Source: Dactylis glomerata
Lineage: Eukaryota; Streptophyta; Magnoliopsida; Poales; Poaceae
NCBI GenBank assembly: GCA_007115705.1
Contig: QXEO01000731.1
Span: 824,363 to 888,362, forward strand
Direction of reading: 5' to 3'
DNA length: 64,000 nucleotides
Each line of letters opens with the position of its first letter. Position 1 is the first letter of the stretch. Shown piece by piece: positions 33,168-42,141 of the stretch. The notes under the pieces are model-generated. The model was not told the DNA's origin, did no database searches, and worked only from the letters and a program-made list of their open reading frames with translations. The position numbers and the translations under genes were made by a program.

Positions 33168-33290
33168 GCCGTTGTGGGGGTTTATAAGGGAGAGATGACC
33201 GTTGTGGGGTTTACACCATAAATTAAGGTAGTGATGACCGTTGTGGGGTTTACACAATAAATTAAGGAGGAGATGACCATTGTGGGGGTG
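33168..33290 (-). repeat. Promoter-proximal repeats upstream of the MULE B3 gene
   Basis: Four copies of (G)ATGRCCRTTGTGGGG occur at 33164-33290, each followed by TTTAYA-type sequence, with the middle pair about 44-47 bp apart. They could provide repeated TATA-like or factor-binding sites. Confidence 0.7.
33181..33186 (-). promoter_or_regulatory. TATA box of the MULE B3 gene
   Basis: TATAAA on minus, 96 bp upstream of the B3 ATG. It lies within a series of GATGACCGTTGTGGGG-type repeats. Confidence 0.55.
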
Positions 33291-33306
33291 GTTTATATCT
33301 CAACAA

Positions 33307-33567
33307 AAAAGTAATGCCTAAAAGACATGGAAATTCGTGATAGTTTATCATTTTACCGTGAAAAGTAATGCGTAAAAGAAATGGAAATTCGTGATAGTTC
33401 ATCATTTTACCGTGAAAAGTAATGCGTAAAAGAAATGGAAATTCGTGATAGTTTATCATTTCAACGTGAAAAGTAATGCCTACAAGAAATGGAAATTCGT
33501 GATAGTTCATCATTTTACCGTGAAAAGTAATGCCTACAAGAAGTGGAAATTCGTGATAGTTTATCAT
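33307..33567. repeat. 54-bp tandem repeat (5 units) in the MULE
   Basis: GTAATGC recurs at 33311, 33365, 33419, 33473 and 33527, and each unit carries GGAAATTCGTGATAGTT. The 54-bp period keeps a minus-strand frame open (33262-33600), but the peptide is only the repeat translated. It lies 220-480 bp upstream of the B3 ATG. Confidence 0.92.
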
Positions 33568-34184
33568 GTTGAATCCGGTGGCCAACTCGTTATTTAGCAT
33601 ACATAGAGGGGTAGTAGTTTGCCACCGACAGATAGAGAGAGGGTGGCACGATCCTGCCCGTTAGATCATAGGATCGACGGTAGGTGGGCACGATCCATGT
33701 GACAACAGCTCGACCAATCAGGCCAAGTTTGGGCTTCTGTGAGAAAGGAGAGGGTAAAACTGAGTAGTATCAAGGATACAAGGGCAAGTAAATAGTAAAC
33801 AGGCTAAGGAATTCAAATAAGAGATTTAGAAAAAGAAAAACACATGTTTTGTACAATGAAACCCAGGTTGGCCTACCTCAAAGTATTAGCAATTCAAATA
33901 TACATGAGTGTAAAAATTATGGCCTCATTCAGACAAACTATGTTTTGGGTATAGATGTTTTGAGAAGGGGTTTGAGTGGAAAGCCATGAACCTTCATAGC
34001 TACTAGTGATTTCAGAAGTGGCCATTTGTGTGAAAACTTAATTTATATATGATTGTTATGATTTTATTTTGCGCATGAGTTGGAGACACTATGATTTTAT
34101 TTTTTGAATTTTTTTGCGCATGAAATGACTCAATTAGATGGCTTAATCCCATCTGTTGACTCTCTGTTGACCAGCCACCTGAGG

Positions 34185-34290
34185 GTAAAACTGAGTATAT
34201 TGCACTAGCCAGTATTAGTACTCAAGGGGAAAACTGAGTACAGATATTTTTCCAGTGTAAGACTCGAGGGTAGAACTGAGTACACGTAAC
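34185..34290 (+). repeat. Internal MULE-end-like motifs
   Basis: Three copies of the GGGTAAAACTGAGTA / GGGGAAAACTGAGTAC motif occur here in the same orientation as in the right terminal repeat (36473-36495), followed by GGTGCTGACGTGT. An isolated copy is at about 33753. They may be the relic of another terminal repeat. From 33570 to 34185 I see no gene. Confidence 0.5.
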
Positions 34291-34524
34291 GGTGCTGACG
34301 TGTAGTCCCACAGACGCGTGTCGCGGTGAGCAGCGGTTAGCCGCGCGGTGCGCGTGTTGAGACCAAACGTCAACTGCTGAGACGAACCGTCACTTTGCCA
34401 GTACAGAGCCCCTCTCTCCCTCCCTCTGCACACAGTCATAACTCACACACGCAACCACGCCTCTCACGTCCCATCACCTTCTCAAAAAAACCCCAGCCGC
34501 CCTACGCGCCCTCCCCTGCTGGCG

Positions 34525-35899
34525 ATGGAGAAGAAGAATGCGCCGGCCGCCGTCGCCCCCGAGCCCGTCGCATCCGAGCCCGTCGCCGCCGAGCCCGTCG
34601 CATCCGAGCCCGTCGCCGCCGAGCCCGTCGCCTCCGAGGGCGGCGCATCCAGGCGTGGCGCCTCCGTGAACTGGGCCTCTCTCAGGGCTGACGGACCACT
34701 TCACAAGATCGGCGCCTGCTTACTGGCGAACGAGGAGTACGTGGACACCTACTCTGCTTTGAGGCGAGTTTGTACTAATTGGCGCTCATATTTACCTGAG
34801 CCCGACGTGCACCTGCACGAATGGATCATGGTAGAGCACGCCCTTCCACGCGCCGCTGAGTTCTCCTTCCTCCACCTCCGCACATACCGCTACGTCACCA
34901 TCGATCTAATGGAAGTTCATGCAAGGTTCAAATTCCTCCATATCTATAGAGTTAATCCTTTTATTTTCAATCGTAAACATCTTAGTGCTGAATGTTATCT
35001 TCATCAATCCCATATATTTTAGATACTACTTCGTCAGCTTTTGCCGTGGCGTCATCGTGCTTGCCCAAAAGAACCAGCCGCACAAGATACGGCTTCTGAA
35101 CCCACTCACAAAGACATCGAACACTATATTTCAGGCGCAGATGCCATCTGTTATTCTGGAGTCAGTCACTGTAATGAAGTCCCCGACTATGCTCTTCGTT
35201 TCCACATATTACCTGGCGGAAATTGCTTGGGTCGATGAGAGCACTCCAACTAAGGGTATAGATGAAGTTTGGGGAGAAGGAAGATTTTCGATCGAGCACC
35301 ATTCTATGAGTTGCAGTACCACGTTCAATGGTGAATTCTATGCACTAGCTGTGAACAATTTTGAGTTCGGAACATTAGTGTGCACCAACAATGTCCAGTT
35401 GGAGCAGGGCGCGAGCAATGTCAACATGGAGACACTATTTTCATTTCCAGAACTTGGAAATGACAAGTTCTACCTTATGAAGTCGGATGGTGATCTGCTG
35501 CTTGTGTTGTTGGGCGGTCGTTTGGAGGAAGGTCAAACAGTGGTGTACCATGTGGACACTGAGAGCCGCTCTCTCCATGCCGTCAGTAACATTGGCAGTC
35601 GTGCCTTCTTCGTCCATCATGTCCGGTGTATCTCCGTCGACACCAGAGTGCACCCGACACTTCGACCTGGCTGCATCTACTACGCGGATTTGGGTTATAT
35701 CAGAGAGTACTTTGATGATATGAACGCCTGGGATGAGTGGCCACTACGTGTGGATAGATTAGGAAAGTACGGTCTGAAAGATGAACAAAGGCCATACCGT
35801 TTTGAGGATGTATTGGCTGCATACTGCAGACGGAAGGAGTTCAATGAATATTTCTTTCGGACCAGAAAATGGAGCGACGAATATATATATGATGAATGA
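34525..35899 (+). CDS. DUF295 / F-box-like protein carried by the MULE (2 exons)
   Basis: Exons are 34525-34925 and 35023-35899. The 97-bp intron (AAG|GTTCAA ... ATTTTAG|ATAC) keeps frame and gives 425 aa. Residues 5-40 are a repeat of EPVASEPVAAEPVAS type from a 30-bp DNA repeat. An F-box-like helix region follows (about 48-95, with a YSALRRVCTNWRSYLPE stretch). The rest matches the DUF295 beta-propeller-like domain of grass F-box proteins: YFVSFCRGVIVL, IRLLNPLTK, a central ADLGYIREYFDD and a C-terminal PYRFEDVLAAYCRR. Such proteins usually act as SCF ubiquitin-ligase adaptors, but the F-box start is atypical here. Both exons are intact. The C/T-rich leader at 34410-34520 suggests a promoter just upstream. 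Confidence 0.78.
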
Positions 35900-36441
35900 A
35901 GAACAGATTCATTCATCCTGGGTATCCTAATCTTCATGTTGGGCATACATTGCGTCTTGTATTATTTTCAGCTTAGTTTGTCGTGAACATTAACATCGTT
36001 ATTGGCTGCTTTTGGCTGTTGTATGCAGTTTATGTATTATACTTAGTTTTCTAGATTTATTACACCACTGTGAATTTATCCTATACTAGCTTCTAGATTT
36101 CCTACTAGATTTGTTACCATATTGGACAAAAAACGAGGGCCAAAAGGCAACAATCATTGAAGAAAGACAGAAATAGAAGCTTCTCTAGATTTGATACTAA
36201 TTTGGTGAAAAGAGAGAGAACTGTTACACAGAGAGAGGGGAAAAAGGCGCTCTGAAAAGTCAATGCCAATTTGGCCCGAGAGAGACAGAACCGAGCTCTC
36301 ACGTACAACCAAACGCGGTCTCGTCCTATCCCACGCGGTCCCTTTCTACCAGCCCCATGCGACGCGGCCCCACACGTCAGCACGGAAACGGTCAACTTAA
36401 CGGGAATCCTCCCGTCCGAGCTCCTTCTGAGGGTTTCAGAG

Positions 36442-36529
36442 AACGGCTTGGGGAAAACTGAGGAAAAACTAACGAGCTGGGGAAAACTGAGTACAACTAA
36501 CGACCTGAGGGCACGAAAATAGAAATCCC
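36442..36529 (-). repeat. MULE right terminal inverted repeat
   Basis: Reverse complement of 29819-29906 with about seven mismatches. It is followed by the 9-bp TSD TAAACAAAA. The stretch 35900-36441 contains the gene's 3' flank and the divergent inner part of the terminal repeat (GTCAACTTAACGG and CCCCACACGTCAGCAC). Confidence 0.92.
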
Positions 36530-36538
36530 TAAACAAAA

Positions 36539-37737
36539 TGCTGCCCGAAGATACGGTAGAAGCAAAAAGGATAATACGACGATCCAAGGCTTTCGTCATG
36601 TTACAAGGAAAACTATATAAGAAAAGTATATCAGGCGTCTTGCAACGATGCGTCACTCCTCAAGAAGGGCAAGAAATCTTAAAGGATATTCATGCAGGAG
36701 TATGTGAACATCACACGAGTAGCAGAGCTATTGCGGCAAAAGCCTTTCGGGCAGGATTCTATTGGCTAACAGCCATCGAGGACACCAAAGACATAGTTCG
36801 AAAGTGTGAAGCATGTCAAAGATTTGCATCTCAACCACACGCGCTAGCAGCAGAATTACAACCAATACCATTATCCTGGCCCTTTGCGCTATGGGGTCTC
36901 GACATGGTAGGAAAATTTCACAAGTCTTGGCCAGGAGGGCACGTTTATATGGTGGTGGCAGTCGACAAATTCACTAAGTGGGTAGAAGCAGCCCCAGTGA
37001 CAACCCAAGATTCTAAAGCCGCAATAAATTTTATCAAGTCCATAGTTTTTCGCTTCGGAGTACCACACAGCATAATCACAGACAATGGCACAAATTTTAC
37101 GTCAAAGGAGTTCAAGAACTATTGTGAAGGATTAGGAATCAAGTTGAAATTTGCATCTGTAGCGCATCCGAAGACAAACGGGCAAGTAGAAAAAGCCAAT
37201 GGTCTAATATGCAACGGGATAAAGAAACGGCTGCTGGCACCCCTTGAGAAAGCCAAGCACGCTTGGGTAGATGAGTTACCCTCCGTGCTTTGGAGTCTAC
37301 GAACTACACCAAACACAGCTACTCAAGAAACACCCTTTTTCCTGGTCCACGGCGCAGAAGTTGTGCTTCCAGTTGAAATAACTCATGAAGCTCCAAGAAT
37401 CGTGGCATATGATGAAGCAACTTCCACAGAAGCACTTCAGGATGATGTCGATGCACTTGATGAAGCAAGAGATGTAGCGCTCGCAAGAGCTACTCAGTAT
37501 TAGCAAAATCTGCGAAATTACCACAGCACTCGAGTTCGTCCATGATCTTTCGTGGTAGGAGATCTAGTTCTACGACTCAAGCAAGATGGCCATGGAAAAC
37601 TCGAGTCCCCATAGGTGGGACCTTACATCGTGACAGAAGTAATACCTAGAGGAGCTTATCGACTGCAAGACAAGAAAACAGGGCAAAACGAGAGTAACCC
37701 GTGGAATGCAGAGCAACTACGACGGTTCTACGCATAA
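36539..37737 (+). pseudogene. Element B integrase
   Basis: Resumes pol right after the MULE TSD. The zinc domain has CEHHTSSRA then C-E-A-C. The catalytic core has Asp in WGLDMVGKF, Asp in ITDNGTNF and Glu in TNGQVEKANG. A TAG at 37501-37503 interrupts the C-terminal part, and two more stops (TGA near 37543, TAG near 37612) follow before the natural TAA at 37735-37737. The Arg codon where element A has its premature TGA is intact here. Confidence 0.9.
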
Positions 37738-38144
37738 GACGACATAAGGTGATGAGGGATTTCTTCGAGTTCTGATCTTCTGAACCCAGAACATGAGGCC
37801 ATAGGTCGGGTTCTTTGGGTCAGCTCGACAATATGTGTACATATTTTATTTTTTCCACTCGGGGGCTCGGACCCTCGAGTCGTATGAAATAAAGAACAAA
37901 AGTTATTATCGAGTACAATGATTATTATCTTCGAAATATTGCAAGGTTGTTCACAACCCGACATTTGGTAGAAACACATGCCGGTTCAGAAGAACCCGAT
38001 AATATATTAAATCAAACACTTCGGAACTATGATTTGTTCCCCTGGTCTATGAAATAGAAAGAGAGCATTACATAAATACGACTTCTTCCTATGGGTAGCA
38101 CAAGGAAGAACAACTCGAACAAGAGGATTACATAGAGAGGAAAA
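37738..38144 (+). other. Element B 3' region between integrase and the antisense ORF
   Basis: Noncoding. It contains an ACTCGGGGGCTCGG stretch near 37857 that resembles the PPT. I see no gene. Confidence 0.6.
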
Positions 38145-38711
38145 CTAATGAAAGTGCACTTCGGCTTCATACTCCTTCTGGCATTGGGTGACATCGTAGA
38201 TTCTCACGTCGAACTTCGACGTGCCAATGTGGAAGTCAAAGGTCATGAAAAAGCCTTGATGGAGGTCGTGATCCTCCACAAACTGCGACCAGCCACCCTT
38301 GAAGTATTGTTCGCCGGCGTCGTCATACCAAACCTCCACTTCATAGGGAGTTCCTCCCCCGGAGTGTTCACGGAGAATCGCTTCTCGCAGCTCTCGCCCG
38401 TCCATGAACTGGGTGAATTTTAGCGGTAAGCGCTGAATCTCACGGCACTGTGTGCCGGCGATGCAGAAAAAAGAATAGATCCTGGGAGAAGAAACATTAG
38501 CAGATGGGGCACTTGGACCTGGTGAAGCAGGAGCCACCTTGGGCTTATTTTTGCTCCCAGCCGGACGGCCGGGGCACCGCTTCACTGGAGCAGACGATGA
38601 AGCTAGCGCAGCGCCAACTGATGCCTTGTTCTTGCTGCCGCGAGGGCGACCGCGACCCCGTTTCTCCATTGGGGCACCGATGGTCAGGTGTGATTCACCC
38701 ACATCGGCCAT
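38145..38711 (-). CDS. Antisense B3-domain protein with two AT-hooks, inside element B
   Basis: From the Met at 38711 the protein has 188 aa (the frame is open 40 codons further upstream, past the likely transcription start). Residues about 17-30 contain GRGRPRGSKNK and about 42-52 contain PGRPAGSKNK, canonical and near-canonical AT-hooks for the DNA minor groove. After a Ser/Pro linker comes a B3 domain: FFCIAGTQ, LPLKFTQFMDGREL, YEVEVWYDD, GGWSQFVEDHDLHQGFFMTFDF, FDVRIYD. The B3 part is uninterrupted where the MULE B3 gene has its intron. It lies antisense between integrase and the 3' LTR, the slot used by element A's spliced gene. A TATA box and a 5'UTR-like leader precede it. A nuclear DNA-binding role is expected; its use to the element is unknown. 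Confidence 0.8.
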   Translation of the reverse strand: MADVGESHLTIGAPMEKRGRGRPRGSKNKASVGAALASSSAPVKRCPGRPAGSKNKPKVAPASPGPSAPSANVSSPRIYSFFCIAGTQCREIQRLPLKFTQFMDGRELREAILREHSGGGTPYEVEVWYDDAGEQYFKGGWSQFVEDHDLHQGFFMTFDFHIGTSKFDVRIYDVTQCQKEYEAEVHFH

Positions 38712-38819
38712 GGAGACAGGTGGTAGGAAAGAAGAAACCCTAGATGAGTTGAAGATGATGCGGCGGAAGGAGAAGCTAGTAATTGGATTAGGGTTTTTTA
38801 CCCTCATCAGGCGTGTTGT

Positions 38820-38826
38820 ATTTATA
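38820..38826 (-). promoter_or_regulatory. TATA box of the antisense B3/AT-hook gene
   Basis: TATAAAT on minus, 109 bp upstream of the ATG at 38711. It is followed by an ACCCTAATCC and CTAGGGTTTC leader typical of plant 5'UTRs. Confidence 0.6.
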
Positions 38827-38831
38827 AACAC

Positions 38832-39836
38832 GCACTAATGGGCCTTTACAAAAGTACGGTCCAACATATTATTACAGGCTCTTATATGCTGCTTAATGCA
38901 GATGATAAAGGAAAGGTCAACGTATCAAGGACAAAGAAGCGTACAAAAAAAGAGGAGGAGAGAAAAAAGGACAGGGATGAGAACATATCCATAAAAAAAA
39001 CACAAGTTCGCCTCGTCCTTGACTCAGGGGCTTGCATCATACGAAGGAGAGAACAATTGTAAAAGCAAATAAAGTCGACAAATGTCGTGAGAAGAAATAT
39101 AAGGAACAAGTCTATCTATTTTTCTTGAGTCTATACCCGAAAAAATTTGGCTATAGCCTCGGGGGCTACTCCCATCGGGAGCGCTGGGCGCGCACCCGAT
39201 GATATTTATTCATGCATACTGGAGCAAAGAAGGCAAAAGAGGATTCAGGAAGCATCATTACTCCCATCGGGAGGGAAGTTTTTATCGGTTTAGGTTAAAT
39301 AACCCGAATATTTTGTACACTAAAACAGTCAAACAAGGCTGCGACATATGATTCTCGGGTTGCGTCATCGCGACAAAACTCGAATGCCGTGATTAAAATA
39401 TATCACAAAGGTAAGACCCCAGGATCCGTCCTGTGTGGCCCGGTATACGCACATGGATGCGCTCTGCTGGTATGTATCCGTGTCTACGACGCGAAGAAAA
39501 ATCCTGGTGGACGCACTGGGTACCCTGAGAACCACTGGGACTTATTTTTTGTAAGTCCTAAATGCGGCAAAGGAATGGGTTTGACCGGTTTCCCGAATTC
39601 AAGTCCAAGGGGATTGAATTTGAAGTAGGTGGCAAGTATCTGTTCCGGTAGTTAACTGACCTCTTGATCCGTCAGAGTTGTCAGGCTTGTTCATCAAAAC
39701 ACCTTGCGAGATATTATAATAAAAGATAAGTCAAAAGACCAAATTGAAGATTTCAAGATTTGAAGATGTCAAGTATTGATCAAGTCGAAGAATTGAAGAT
39801 CAGAGATTCAACCCGAATCTGCAATTCTGGTAGAAT
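38832..39836 (+). other. Element B region between the antisense gene and the PPT
   Basis: No coding feature is supported. A second PPT-like CTCGGGGGCTACTC occurs at about 39157, followed by short CCCATCGGGAG repeats (39168 and 39263). Confidence 0.5.
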
Positions 39837-39848
39837 CTCGGGGGCTAC
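39837..39848 (+). other. Element B polypurine tract
   Basis: CTCGGGGGCTAC directly abuts the 3' LTR. Confidence 0.85.
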
Positions 39849-40183
39849 TGACAAGGGTATAGATAATAGAGCCCGTCAGTTGAGTACCCCTGAGGCCCGT
39901 TAAGCTAGGCCCAATTGTAATACTAGTCGAAATATGAGTTCTTACTGTATGTCGATATTGTAATCTGTATCGGATCCTACCCGATCCTCGAGACCTGGCC
40001 ACCTATATATAGGGGCCAGGAGGGGACGGTAAGGGACAGATTGAAAGCAAGCCAGGTTTTACACCCACGTTTACTTTCATAGCCACCTTGTTTGACTGAG
40101 TTTACCTTCGAGTTCATCCAATGCCCTATCTCCCCGATCCTAAGTCCTTCATCTAGGACATTTGTCGAGTTAACCCCTCGTCA
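39849..40183 (+). repeat. Element B 3' LTR
   Basis: Begins TGACAAGGGTATAG and ends CCCTCGTCA, followed by TSD GTTTC. Differs from the 5' LTR by about six substitutions and one indel. Confidence 0.95.
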
Positions 40184-42053
40184 GTTTCTGTATCCAAGGT
40201 TCTCTCTCATTACCATGCTTGTTGGAAATGAAGTCTTCTTTGGTTTACTTTGCATTCTTATCAATATTTTCTGGTTCCTCTTCAACTTCTTCTTTATCGA
40301 AAGCCTCACCTGGTTCAGTTTCAGCATCAGAAATAGAAACACTATTAGGATCTTTACCTGCTTCAGAGGATTTTGCAACTGTTTTATGCTTCTTCTTCTT
40401 CTTCTTGGAAGGAATATTATCACTTGAAGTGCGTTGAGAATCTTGTTCGATCCTCTTAGGATGTCCTTCAGGATATAAGGGGTCTTGAGTGGTAGCACCT
40501 CCTCTTGTGCGTATCTCACACGCTTGTTTTTCTCTTGCAGCATTAACTAGCAAGTCTTTTTGCACCTTGGTAAGCTGGTCAATTTGAGTCTAAACCATTT
40601 GAAAATGTTTAACAAGTATCTTCACATCATTGGAGGTTCTCTCCACAATATCCTGCAACTTGTTAATAGCTCTAGAATTTTCCAACAAATGATTCTGCAC
40701 TATTCTATTAAAATTATCTTGCTTAACAATAAAATTATCCAACTCATCTAAGCATTGACCAAAAGGTTTAGAGTAAGCAATATCTCTATCATCAAAGCGT
40801 TGGAGAAAATGTACGTCAATAGTGGATGAATGAGGGATTGGCTTACATAATTCTTCTGTAGGAGGTAAGTTCTTCACATCTTCGGCCTTAATACCTTTCT
40901 CCTTAAGAGATTTCTTGGCTTCCCTCATAACTTCATCATTTAATTTAATCATTCCTCCCTTCTTCGGTGTCAGTTCTAGATCTGGCGCAGGTGTTGGTGT
41001 TGGTGTTGGCTCAATTAGAGTCCAATCATCATGATTCTGGCTTATTTTAGCCATTAATTCTTCAGCTTCAGCCGGAGTTCTTTCCCTGAAAACACAACCA
41101 GCACAACTATCCAGATATGTCTTAGATTCATCAGTTAGTCCATTGTAAAATATATCAAGGAGTTCATTTTTAGGCAATGGCTCTTTAGGCAAAGCTCTAA
41201 TTAAAGAAAAAAACATTGTCCAAGATTCAGGCAGTATCTCTCCTTTTCCCTGTTCAAAATCAAAGATTTTCTGCACAGCTGCATGTTGAGCACTAGCAGG
41301 AAAATATTTCTGAAAGAAAGCATTAACCAAAGCAATAGGACTATGAATAGATCCAGGAGACAAGCTATTAAACCAAGTTTTAGCTGCATCTTTCAATGAG
41401 AAAGGAAAAATCTTAGCAACAAAGTAAGTGCGAAGCTTAATATCATCAGAAAACAAATTACTCAAAGTAGAAAGCTCATTCATGTGCTCCATAGCACTTT
41501 CATTCTCAGTACCACAAAAAGGCTCTTTCTCAACAATAGATATGTAAGATAAATCTAAAGAGAAATCATAATCCTTATCTCTAATATTTATGGGAGAAGC
41601 AGCAAACTTAGGATGAGGAGATAATTTATATCTAACAGCACATCTTGCTAGAAGTTCCTTAACAGCTTTAGCATCACGAGTAGCATGAGCTTCAGCAATA
41701 AAATCATCGTCAAGCTCAATATAAGTGTCATCAAAATCATCACTAGGACATTCCCTAGACTCAGGTGAACTAACAGGTGTAACAGTGGTGTTTCCCATCT
41801 TAGCTCTAGCAATTGTAGCATCTAAAAAGGAACCTAGTGAACCACTCTCATCAAGCACAATAGAAGCATCATCTAAATAATCAGTGGCATTTTCAAACTC
41901 AGCAGAAGAAGTAGCAGTAGCGTGTGCATGTGGTGGTGTAAGCAACTTACTCATAACAGATGGTGAATCAAGAGCAACAGAAGTGTTCAAAGTCGTACCT
42001 CTTCTTGTAGTGGATGGCAATATAGGAACTTTTCCATCACGAGGTTTACCCAT
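40184..42053 (-). pseudogene. Element C gag
   Basis: The Met at 42053 (MGKPRDGK, after the PBS) opens 487 codons. The N-terminal region is acidic and Ser/Thr-rich. The gag capsid domain is central: TYFVAKIFPFSLKDAAKTWF, FFQKYFPASAQ and LLDIFYNGLTDESK, followed by a Pro/Thr run. A TAG at 40590-40592 interrupts it, and the same frame continues to 40245 with a Lys-rich stretch. A frame change then leads to the part joined to the protease at 10438 across element B. Related grass elements show this gag architecture. Function would be particle formation; this copy is inactive. Confidence 0.85.
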
Positions 42054-42112
42054 GAAGAAAGGATTGCAGCGAACAATATGAATTCCAAGTGAACTTACAA
42101 ATAAAGCTATGC

Positions 42113-42130
42113 TCCCCGGCAACGGCGCCA
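42113..42130 (-). other. Element C primer binding site
   Basis: On minus TGGCGCCGTTGCCGGGGA lies 12 bp inside the 5' LTR. It is the signal usually assigned to tRNA-Asp in grass gypsy elements and is identical in G (53952-53969). Confidence 0.88.
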
Positions 42131-42141
42131 GAAAATAGTCT

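Larger units (their letters stand above)
29819..36529. mobile_element. Mutator-like element (Pack-MULE type) carrying two plant genes
   Basis: Inverted ends GGGATTTCTATTTTCGTGCC are flanked by perfect 9-bp TSDs TAAACAAAA (29810-29818 and 36530-36538), diagnostic of Mutator-like transposition. The span is 6711 bp, or about 5.0 kb without the solo LTR at 29948-31635. No MuDR-type transposase is visible, so it is non-autonomous. It carries a B3-domain gene (minus), a DUF295-type gene (plus), a short ORF and tandem repeats. Removing it restores element B's pol frame between RNase H and integrase. Confidence 0.93.
10446..40183 (+). mobile_element. Element B: Tat-like Ty3/gypsy retrotransposon carrying an antisense B3 ORF
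   Basis: B is flanked by TSDs GTTTC (10441-10445 and 40184-40188) in the gag-protease region of C. LTRs are 334 bp (10446-10779) and 335 bp (39849-40183), with about six substitutions and one indel (about 1.8%, near 0.7 million years under 1.3e-8). Order: LTR, PBS, gag, protease, RT, RNase H, integrase, antisense B3/AT-hook ORF, PPT, LTR. It is split by element A in gag and by a MULE between RNase H and integrase. pol has several stops, so this copy is dead. The 5' LTR terminus is TA rather than TG, a G-to-A change. Confidence 0.95.

Noticed and set aside
33307..33567. CRISPR-like spaced repeats
   Set aside because: These are ordinary contiguous tandem repeats in a plant transposon, without unique spacers or cas genes.
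33262..33600. 112-codon ORF with an 18-residue repeated unit, same strand as the B3 gene
   Set aside because: It follows from the 54-bp period of the tandem repeat. It is upstream of the TATA box and shows no independent coding sign.
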